Assembly: GCA_030683195.1 (NCBI GenBank)
Contig: JAUXQA010000368.1
Span: 1-11,599, forward strand
Length of the DNA stretch: 11,599 nucleotides
Reading direction: 5' to 3'
Source: Rhodoferax sp.
GTDB lineage: Bacteria > Pseudomonadota > Gammaproteobacteria > Burkholderiales > Burkholderiaceae_C
Below, in pieces: positions 7,593-11,599 of this stretch; positions within the stretch are counted from its first letter, which is position 1; each line of letters begins with the position of its first letter. Position numbers and translations under genes: made by a program. The notes beneath the pieces are model-generated. The model ran no database searches. It was not told the origin of the DNA and was given only the letters and a program-made list of their open reading frames with translations.

Positions 7593-7789
7593 TGGGCGAA
7601 TTGGCGGCGCTGGTGGGTCAGGCCGTGCCCGTGGTGGGGGCCGTGGTGGGGCTCTATATGGCAATAAAAGTGGACATTGCAAAACTGGCGGCTGCAATTG
7701 AGCATATTTCCAAAGACTGCGCACGGATTGACAAGGAAATCACCCGCTTGAATGACGCGGCGCAAAGAATCAAGGGGTTTCAACCATGA
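7589..7789 (+). CDS. small membrane-anchored coiled-coil protein, possible spanin-like
   Basis: 66 residues. Residues 4-26 (LAALVGQAVPVVGAVVGLYM) are hydrophobic and likely cross the membrane. Residues 28-60 are a charged amphipathic helix (IAKLAAAIEHISKDCARIDK) that could form a coiled coil. There are two start candidates, ATG at 7589 and at 7592; both overlap the upstream stop. One N-terminal helix plus a coiled coil beside an endolysin and holin resembles inner-membrane spanins, but a structural membrane protein of the virion is equally possible. Its end overlaps the start of the collagen-like gene by 4 bases. Confidence 0.62.
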   Translation: MMGELAALVGQAVPVVGAVVGLYMAIKVDIAKLAAAIEHISKDCARIDKEITRLNDAAQRIKGFQP

Positions 7790-8550
7790 GTGCGGTTCAA
7801 CTGTGGGACATTGAGCCCGGGACGATACCGGCGCCAGAAGTCGGGAGCGGGTTTATATTTTTCAACGCGGCGGGCGTGCTGTGTCGAAAGGATCACACGG
7901 GCGCGGTGTTGCCCGTGGGCGGTGGTGGTGGCGGATCTGGCGCGGTAGGTCCTGCGGGGCCTGCTGGTGCGGACGGTCTGCCAGGTGCGCAAGGTCTGCC
8001 GGGTGCACCAGGTGCGGACGGTCTGCCAGGTGCGCAAGGTCTGCCAGGTGCGCAAGGTCTGCCAGGTGCGCAAGGTCTGCCAGGTGCGGCGGCGGCTTCG
8101 CGCTTGCTGGCGGTGTGCCCGAATTACTTCGGAGCATGGACAACTTCACCGAATATGGTGCTGTCCTTTGACCCCGCGCCAGTGGGGGCGGCGTCGGCGC
8201 TGTCGTTCTATGTGCATGGATCTGTGACGAATACGGCTACAGCGTCAAACCTTGTTATCTCGCTTCGCATGGGCGGCGCGGTGGTGCTAACCCAAACCTT
8301 TGCACTCGGGACCACGGCAAGGGCAAACCGGGCTTGGCGCATGGCCGGGCAAGTGCTGTTTGTGGAGGGCAACCACGTTGCGAACATGGGCGGGTCTGTG
8401 GATCTGGTGACGGTTCAAGCGCCTGTTGGGCTTGGGGCTGTTCGGTCTGATTCATTGGGCAGTTTTATCGAGTTGTCGGTTGTCCTCAGTGTGGCGCCTG
8501 CGGGGGCTTCGGTCTCGGTCTTGGGCGGTCATGCGTTGCGGGACTATTGA
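7786..8550 (+). CDS. collagen-like fibre or spike protein
   Basis: 254 residues in three parts. Residues 1-44 are a short N-terminal domain (VQLWDIEPGTIPAPEVGSG) that probably attaches to the virion. A six-glycine hinge (45-50) leads into about sixteen collagen-like Gly-X-Y triplets (55-100), mostly GLPGAQ. Residues 105-254 are a C-terminal domain rich in beta-type sequence (LSFYVHGSVTNTATASNLVI) and may bind the receptor. Collagen-like triplets in phage fibres and in the spikes of membrane-containing tailless phages act as trimerising shafts, so I infer a trimeric host-recognition protein. The AAGGGG ribosome site lies just before the ATG. No signal peptide is seen, which argues against a bacterial surface collagen-like protein. 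Confidence 0.75.
   Translation: MSAVQLWDIEPGTIPAPEVGSGFIFFNAAGVLCRKDHTGAVLPVGGGGGGSGAVGPAGPAGADGLPGAQGLPGAPGADGLPGAQGLPGAQGLPGAQGLPGAAAASRLLAVCPNYFGAWTTSPNMVLSFDPAPVGAASALSFYVHGSVTNTATASNLVISLRMGGAVVLTQTFALGTTARANRAWRMAGQVLFVEGNHVANMGGSVDLVTVQAPVGLGAVRSDSLGSFIELSVVLSVAPAGASVSVLGGHALRDY
7975..8088 (+). repeat. 18-bp tandem repeats encoding GLPGAQ
   Basis: Near-identical 18-base units reading GGTCTGCCAGGTGCGCAA encode Gly-Leu-Pro-Gly-Ala-Gln. One variant, GLPGAPGAD, breaks the series near the start. The low divergence between copies at the DNA level suggests recent expansion by slippage, which would change shaft length in steps of six residues without altering the frame. Confidence 0.85.
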
Positions 8551-8552
8551 GC

Positions 8553-8732
8553 ATGGGTGCATCAATCACTGACTATAGAAACCAAGCTGCGGTCAATATG
8601 TACCGCTACAGAGTGGCGGGCGGGTCGCGCTGCGTGGTCGCGGAAGGGGTCGCAATGGTGACGGGGCCGGGGCTCATGGTGGCCGGTTTGCTGATCGTGT
8701 CGGGCCTGCTGATCGTCAAAAAAACCTATTAG
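8553..8732 (+). CDS. small single-pass membrane protein
   Basis: 59 residues from the ATG at 8553; a TTG at 8547 would overlap the previous stop and add only two residues. Residues 1-30 are polar (ITDYRNQAAVNMYRYRVAGG). Residues 33-55 are a long hydrophobic helix (GPGLMVAGLLIVSGLLIV) ended by Lys-Lys-Thr-Tyr. No cleavable signal peptide is evident. Tiny hydrophobic proteins encoded among structural genes are common in phages with an internal membrane and in filamentous phages, but I recognise no specific family. Confidence 0.6.
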   Translation: MGASITDYRNQAAVNMYRYRVAGGSRCVVAEGVAMVTGPGLMVAGLLIVSGLLIVKKTY

Positions 8733-8741
8733 GGAAAATTC

Positions 8742-9446
8742 ATGCCTTTGCCTCTTCTTTTAGTCGGGCCAGCTATCACGGCGGCTCTGTCCGGGGTTAC
8801 GACTTCGGGCCTGTTAACGGCGGCGGCGTCCGTCTTGGCGGCTGCAACGGCGGCGGACGGGATCGCGGATTGGTTTGACTCTGGAACCGCCCAAAAGCTG
8901 ATCATTGAGAAAATAAATACCCGGCTATCGGCGGCGGGTGTGGGCCTTGAATTTCCTGTGTGCAACCCCCTGACGGACGAGGGCAAAGCCACAATCAAAA
9001 GAACGATTGAGCGGTACATTTTGGAGCGGATCAACACCAAAACGGGCGCGGAATTTTCAAGCCTTGAGGACCTGAACCAAGAGAATTTTTTGATCGAAGT
9101 CGGGCGGCTGGTGGTGGCGCCCATCAATGCAAAAACGGGCTCAAACCTGACAGCAATTTACCCACTCGCAACGCTGCAAAGTCAATTGCAAACTGAGGCC
9201 GTGCGCCAGTTTGCGAACGGCGGACGATACAACGCGGGCGCCTTGTTTCGGGGCAACACAATGGCAAAAATCAGGGCCAAGATCGCGGGCAAAAATCCTG
9301 CGCTCATGGCAGAAGTTAAGGCAATGGAAGAGGGCAGTTATTGGGGGCCGCCAAAAGACGAAAAGCACGCAAAGCGGCGCGAAAAGGGCAAAGCACGCCA
9401 AGAAACCTACCGCAAAACGCACCAACAAATGTGGGTTAAAAAATAA
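8742..9446 (+). CDS. unrecognised phage-like protein with KTG repeats and basic C-terminus (paralogue 1)
   Basis: 234 residues. Residues 1-38 are hydrophobic and Ala-rich and may insert in a membrane. Three related segments follow: INTRLSAAGVGLEF (58-71), INTKTGAEFSSLEDL (97-111) and INAKTGSNLTAIYPL (128-142); the second is followed by EVGRL. The last 30 residues are very basic and end in THQQMWVKK. The next gene product shares the repeat pattern and the basic tail, so the two arose by tandem duplication. The ATG at 8742 follows an AGGGA ribosome site. I do not recognise the family. A hydrophobic N-terminus with a nucleic-acid-like basic tail suggests a protein linking membrane or capsid to DNA, which is speculation. 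Confidence 0.65.
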   Translation: MPLPLLLVGPAITAALSGVTTSGLLTAAASVLAAATAADGIADWFDSGTAQKLIIEKINTRLSAAGVGLEFPVCNPLTDEGKATIKRTIERYILERINTKTGAEFSSLEDLNQENFLIEVGRLVVAPINAKTGSNLTAIYPLATLQSQLQTEAVRQFANGGRYNAGALFRGNTMAKIRAKIAGKNPALMAEVKAMEEGSYWGPPKDEKHAKRREKGKARQETYRKTHQQMWVKK

Positions 9447-10216
9447 TGGATAACCCACTGCAAGGCCTAAACAAGCGACTAAATGGGCGGTTTGAGGATC
9501 TCAGTTTGCCGGATCGGTTAAAAGAGTTCGTTATCAATTCGGCGCGTGACGTGGTGCTTGATTTGTTGAAGTCGGACGCCCTAGCCAACTGGATCACTGA
9601 GCAAATAAATGCAGCGGTGGCGGCTACCGGCTTGGAATTGAATTTCAGGGATCTGAAAAACAAAGAGACAACCCGCCAAGACGTTGACAACGCGGTCACG
9701 GCAAAAATTAACGCACTGGCCGGCACCAACTTTCAGAGCCTGCGACTGATCAACCGGGCCGCGATAAAAAGCGAAGTCGGGCGGATCGCTGGCGAGAAAA
9801 TGGGCCTCGGGGATCTGTCAAACGTGGACGGATTCCGAGACGCTATCGGGGATCAATTGGTATCGGCGTTCGAGGGCGGGCAGTCCGCGCTTTTTGGTGG
9901 CGGCGTGGTTCAAATGATTGAAACTCAGGTGGTTGCCAACTGGCAGGAGTTGACGACTAGCGCCAAGTCCTATGGCAACCCCATGAACAAGGCCGGACCC
10001 CCTCGGGACGCGGCGCACGCGGCGCAACGGGCGTCGAACCGCAAGCGTCAGGCCAGGTATCGGGCGTCTCACTATCTCAAGTGGGTCAAGCTCGGGGAGG
10101 GTGGCGGCGGCGATACGGGAAACGGGCGGGAAGGCTTGAGCGGGGCGGACGCGGGCAACGGTAAACCGTCGAGGGACGCGGGAGGGTATATTCGGCGCGG
10201 AGGTAATCAAGAATGA
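9446..10216 (+). CDS. unrecognised phage-like protein with basic and Gly-rich C-terminus (paralogue 2)
   Basis: 256 residues, starting at an ATG that overlaps the previous stop (TAATG). It matches paralogue 1 in INAAVAATGLELNF (54-67), INALAGTNFQSLRLI (88-102) followed by EVGRI, and a basic tail with RQARYRASHYLKWVK. It lacks the hydrophobic N-terminus of paralogue 1; its first 50 residues are amphipathic. It also carries an extra Gly/Asp-rich, probably disordered C-terminal tail of about 40 residues. This domain loss and gain suggests the two copies have taken different roles, for example one membrane-facing and one soluble. No known family is recognised. The stop overlaps the next gene by 4 bases (ATGA). 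Confidence 0.65.
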   Translation: MDNPLQGLNKRLNGRFEDLSLPDRLKEFVINSARDVVLDLLKSDALANWITEQINAAVAATGLELNFRDLKNKETTRQDVDNAVTAKINALAGTNFQSLRLINRAAIKSEVGRIAGEKMGLGDLSNVDGFRDAIGDQLVSAFEGGQSALFGGGVVQMIETQVVANWQELTTSAKSYGNPMNKAGPPRDAAHAAQRASNRKRQARYRASHYLKWVKLGEGGGGDTGNGREGLSGADAGNGKPSRDAGGYIRRGGNQE

Positions 10217-10840
10217 AAAATTGTTTTTTGCTGGGGTGCTTGGTGTTTTCGGCGGCTGTGAGTGCAACGCCGGGCGGGGTTGATAGGAACGGATGCCATG
10301 AATCAAAATCTGATGGCTATCACTGCCATAAGATGTCGATTGAAAAGATAAAGCATAGCTATGCTGATGAAAATCAGGCGCAACGGTCAAAGCGACTGAA
10401 GGCACAGTGTCAGGGGTTGCCGAATGAGGGGGTTTGTTTTGGGTACTCTGACCGGCAACCCGTGGGCTACAGTAAGTAGCATCATTGGCGGCGACTAAGC
10501 AAGGAAACCGGGCGGGACCCGGTTTTTTTACGCCTGCGCGTTGCCCGTGGTCGTCAAACCGTTGGCGCATGAAATGGCGGGCCGGTATCGTTTCCCACTC
10601 GCCGGGCTTGGTGCCTAGAAGTTTTCTAAGGGCCGGGCTGTCTATCCGGTTGCAGTCGGGCCGGGACCACACACAAATGACCTCGTAACGCTCGGCGGGT
10701 GTCAGGTCGTCACGCTCGGCCAGTGCAAGCCGGGCGCGGCGCTGCCAGCTTCGCCGGGTGGCTGTGGTGCGTGCTGCGCGAATCTGGAAAAAAATCATGT
10801 GCAGGTCGTGGCCTGCTGTCGTGTGGGCTTTGCCTCTCAC
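9818..10840 (-). CDS. leftward ORF of unknown function; only its first part looks coding
   Basis: The frame is open from 10873 (TTG) to 9818. I prefer the GTG at 10840, which has an AAGGGGG ribosome site 5 bases upstream; an ATG at 10798 is the alternative. From 10840 to about 10480 the reading has GC-rich third positions and protein-like content (ERDDLTPAERYEVICVWSRP, LRKLLGTKPGEWETIPARHF). Beyond about 10480 it is antisense to the YHYH gene and paralogue 2 and turns into Pro/Ser/Arg-rich shadow sequence. The real product is therefore probably about 120-130 residues, with the original stop lost or shifted. It shares strand with the HTH regulator and may belong to the same leftward unit. No family recognised. 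Confidence 0.35.
   Translation of the reverse strand: MRGKAHTTAGHDLHMIFFQIRAARTTATRRSWQRRARLALAERDDLTPAERYEVICVWSRPDCNRIDSPALRKLLGTKPGEWETIPARHFMRQRFDDHGQRAGVKKPGPARFPCLVAANDATYCSPRVAGQSTQNKPPHSATPDTVPSVALTVAPDFHQHSYALSFQSTSYGSDSHQILIHGIRSYQPRPALHSQPPKTPSTPAKNNFSFLITSAPNIPSRVPRRFTVARVRPAQAFPPVSRIAAATLPELDPLEIVRRPIPGLTLAVRRPLRRVRRVPRGSGLVHGVAIGLGASRQLLPVGNHLSFNHLNHAATKKRGLPALERRYQLIPDSVSESVHV
10213..10479 (+). CDS. exported YHYH-type small protein
   Basis: 88 residues with a GGAGG ribosome site 9 bases before the ATG, the strongest in the cluster. The N-terminus MKNCFLLGCLVFSAAVSA is a signal peptide with likely cleavage after Ala18. The mature part begins with GGVDRNGCHESKSDGYHCHK, the conserved core of YHYH-domain proteins, a small Cys/His-containing extracytoplasmic family of unknown function. 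The rest is charged, with two further Cys that could pair. As the last gene of the rightward operon, directly before a strong terminator, it may be a cargo gene acting in the host periplasm. Confidence 0.75.
   Translation: MKNCFLLGCLVFSAAVSATPGGVDRNGCHESKSDGYHCHKMSIEKIKHSYADENQAQRSKRLKAQCQGLPNEGVCFGYSDRQPVGYSK
10505..10529 (+). terminator. intrinsic terminator of the rightward cluster
   Basis: Perfect 8-bp stem AAACCGGG / CCCGGTTT with a 5-base loop (CGGGA), continued by T residues to give a run of seven T in all. It lies 26 bp after the YHYH stop and ends the 6829-10479 transcription unit. Confidence 0.88.
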
Positions 10841-10845
10841 GCTGT

Positions 10846-10860
10846 CCCCCTTGAAGGGGG
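10846..10860. repeat. short perfect inverted repeat at the leftward ORF ribosome site
   Basis: CCCCCTT and AAGGGGG are separated by one base. On the leftward transcript the second arm contains the AAGGGGG ribosome site of the GTG start at 10840, so pairing would hide it. Any regulatory role is inferred. Confidence 0.4.
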
Positions 10861-10900
10861 CGAATGCTATCAACTAAACCGAAACGATAGAAAAATACAA

Positions 10901-10925
10901 CCCTATGTAGGGTGATCGTGTAGGG
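10901..10925. promoter_or_regulatory. CCCTA/TAGGG inverted repeat plus direct TGTAGGG copy
   Basis: CCCTA-TG-TAGGG (10901-10912) is a 5-bp inverted repeat, and TGTAGGG recurs at 10906 and 10919, 13 bp apart. This lies in the gap between the leftward ORF and the regulator. It may be a small binding site or an iteron-like pair; the evidence is weak. Confidence 0.25.
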
Positions 10926-11010
10926 AGTTATTGACTAACATTGCACCCGTCTGCAAGGTCAAACCCCAAAACTGCTTAACATAATATACATCGTATAAAG
11001 TAGAAGTCAT
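10903..11010 (-). CDS. possible 35-residue overlapping ORF
   Basis: Starts at an ATG inside the 3' end of the HTH regulator gene, in another frame, and reads MTSTLYDVYYVKQFWGLTLQ before ending in SLHDHPT. Its composition, with aromatic and hydrophobic residues in a beta-like pattern, looks more protein-like than most shadow ORFs. Overlap with a preceding phage gene is common. It has no clear ribosome site and spans the dif-like site, so recombination there would change its product. No family recognised. Confidence 0.25.
   Translation of the reverse strand: MTSTLYDVYYVKQFWGLTLQTGAMLVNNSLHDHPT
10974..11001 (-). other. dif-like XerCD recombination site (candidate att site)
   Basis: Written on the plus strand, TTAACATAATATACAT (10976-10991) is identical to the XerD-side arm plus the whole 6-bp centre of the canonical proteobacterial dif, in reverse orientation. 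The XerC-side arm (TCGTATAAAGT) is divergent. A perfect D arm and centre with a poor C arm is how many attP sites of Xer-exploiting phages (IMEX) look. A 16-base identity is very unlikely by chance in a window this size. The XerD arm also supplies the TAA stop of the HTH regulator. It could be a phage attP or one boundary of an integrated element; a chromosomal dif is less likely given the diverged arm. Confidence 0.72.
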
Positions 11011-11323
11011 TGGCGGCGATAGCTCCACATGAAACGAGCGCCGCGCCAGTCGCTACAAATGCTTTTTTTAGGGCTACTTCTAGTTTCGCCCCCTTGGTGG
11101 TTCCGGCGTGTTTGGCAATCATGGCCCGCGCTCCCCAGTTCTCTGCCTCAAGTCCTGCCAGTGCTGCCATCAACGCCTGATCCTCTGGGCTGCATCGCTT
11201 CCTTCCCCCTCGCCAGTCGCTGATAACTGTTTTTGACACTTCTAGCTCTTTTGCTAGTGCTGTGTCGTTTCCGGCTGCTTTGCTTGCCCGGTCTATTAGC
11301 TCGTCCAGATATTCAGGTTTCAT
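10976..11323 (-). CDS. small HTH regulator with C-terminal hydrophobic tail, filamentous-phage type
   Basis: 115 residues from the ATG at 11323. Residues 19-42 (NDTALAKELEVSKTVISDWR) are a Cro/CI-type helix-turn-helix, followed by SPEDQALMAALAGLEAENWG, a dimerisation-like segment. Residues 77-87 are Lys-rich and 88-104 (AFVATGAALVSCGAIAA) are hydrophobic, probably a membrane helix. A short HTH protein with this order is typical of regulators in filamentous phages of Proteobacteria, from memory. It is transcribed divergently from the gene at 11423, and an inverted repeat between them is a probable operator, so it likely represses itself and the rightward gene. Its stop lies in the dif-like site. 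Confidence 0.75.
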   Translation of the reverse strand: MKPEYLDELIDRASKAAGNDTALAKELEVSKTVISDWRGGRKRCSPEDQALMAALAGLEAENWGARAMIAKHAGTTKGAKLEVALKKAFVATGAALVSCGAIAANDFYFIRCILC

Positions 11324-11422
11324 ATCAAAAGTTCACTTTCTCGTGTACTATCTGCCTTGTTCACAAAATGGTGAACAAAAATCCCCCTGATTCAGGGCCA
11401 CATTTTCACCCGGAACCGCCAA
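11324..11422. promoter_or_regulatory. divergent control region between regulator and rightward gene
   Basis: The 99-bp gap between two divergent starts must hold both promoters. It contains the GTTCAC/GTGAAC inverted repeat listed separately and another GTTCAC half-site at 11331-11336, close to the regulator start. TACTAT at 11346-11351 could be a -10 element for the rightward gene, but no convincing -35 is seen. The weak ribosome sites on both sides are notable. Confidence 0.5.
11357..11378. promoter_or_regulatory. operator-like inverted repeat
   Basis: TTGTTCAC and GTGAACAA form a perfect 8-bp inverted repeat separated by 6 bases. The 22-bp size and position between divergent genes fit a dimeric HTH repressor site. 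The half-site GTTCAC recurs at 11331, and the shorter TTCACC at 11405 and 11471, which may be secondary contacts. Confidence 0.65.
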
Positions 11423-11599
11423 ATGTCCAATTTATCCACTGACAAACTTGACAAAAGTCAAGCACCTGTTTTCACCGAGGCAAAACCCGCGCCAGTTCTT
11501 GGCGGTTCCGGCGCGGGCTCGGTGAATTATTCAGTCGCGGCCCTCTTTGTTCGCAAAAAAAACCATTATTCCGAGTTGGGCTGTGATTGCTACGACTTC
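11423..11599 (+). CDS. phage-type gene, 3' end outside window
   Basis: The first 59 codons from the ATG at 11423; a GTG at 11522 is an alternative start. The segment ALFVRKKNHYSELGCDCYDF matches the opening of a phage protein group I remember as FVRKDSIYK...DCYDxxRDAR, usually annotated as hypothetical. The first 33 residues (polar, Gly/Ala/Pro-rich) look unlike that family's N-terminus and overlap a large DNA hairpin, so translation may really begin at 11522. It diverges from the HTH regulator and would be an early gene under its control. Function unknown. Confidence 0.55.
   Translation, partial: MSNLSTDKLDKSQAPVFTEAKPAPVLGGSGAGSVNYSVAALFVRKKNHYSELGCDCYDF
11447..11462. repeat. 16-bp palindrome
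   Basis: CTTGAC-AAAA-GTCAAG is a perfect inverted repeat just after the ATG at 11423. It may be a further regulator site or contribute to the structured leader; chance is possible. Confidence 0.35.
11471..11526. other. large stem-loop at the start of the rightward gene
   Basis: The outer arms TTCACCGAG (11471-11479) and CTCGGTGAA (11518-11526) pair over 9 bp. The inner arms CCCGCGCC (11486-11493) and GGCGCGGG (11510-11517) pair over 8 bp. The only interruption is a 6-base bulge on the left side, with a 16-base loop. Seventeen mostly G-C pairs make this very stable in RNA or single-stranded DNA. It ends around the GTG at 11522, so it could control translation, or serve as an origin or packaging signal if the phage has a single-stranded stage. 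Confidence 0.65.

Noticed and set aside
7786..8100. CRISPR-like array because of the regular repeats
   Set aside because: Repeats are contiguous, code for Gly-X-Y and have no unique spacers.
7780..8227. Long open frames in other phases and on the minus strand across the Gly-rich gene, with repetitive Arg-Thr-Trp-Gln or Ala-Asp-Leu patterns
   Set aside because: They are shadows of the 18-bp collagen repeats; only the plus-strand frame from 7786 has structured flanks and a ribosome site.
10213..10239. Lipoprotein reading of the YHYH protein (LLGC at residues 6-9)
   Set aside because: A signal of only eight residues is too short; cleavage after VSA at residue 18 fits better.
11029..11442. Two plus-strand open frames opposite and upstream of the HTH regulator
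   Set aside because: They are antisense to a convincing HTH gene or cross its control region, and have low-complexity, shadow-like composition.

Overview
The first half looks like the chromosome of a betaproteobacterium of the Comamonadaceae (Rhodoferax or Polaromonas type). I base this on the gene order guaB-guaA-tadA-ldcA, the GC-rich third codon positions, and an AT-rich repeat inside ldcA that resembles a short dispersed repeat I remember from that family. The assignment is a judgement from gene content; no search was run.

Positions 3-4991 form one tightly packed, same-strand run. guaB (5' end outside the window) and guaA overlap by one base and together convert IMP through XMP to GMP. 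tadA follows; it makes the tRNA wobble inosine and here carries a degenerate haloalkane-dehalogenase-like tail. ldcA, a murein-recycling LD-carboxypeptidase, is two bases further on and contains an in-frame insertion. Positions 5045-5959 encode a soluble class III nucleotide cyclase fused to an FHA domain, with a run of ten G inside the FHA coding part.

From about 5965 the window is accessory DNA. A leftward tyrosine recombinase has a complete catalytic domain but loses its N-terminus at about 6822. There it abuts, in the opposite direction, the 3' part of a phage-like gene. A compact rightward cluster with start/stop overlaps follows (6823-10479): M15 peptidase (endolysin type), two small membrane proteins (holin or spanin type), a collagen-like fibre or spike, another small membrane protein, two related proteins with basic C-termini, and an exported YHYH protein. 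A strong intrinsic terminator ends it.

The cluster has no visible tail, portal or terminase gene. The right part holds leftward genes: a small HTH regulator of the type found in filamentous phages, and weak ORFs. A dif-like XerCD site overlaps the regulator stop codon, and an operator-like inverted repeat lies in the divergent control region. A rightward phage gene then starts near a large hairpin and leaves the window. My best overall inference is part of a small temperate, perhaps tailless and membrane-containing, phage that carries or once used a Xer attachment site. No capsid or replication gene is visible to prove it.
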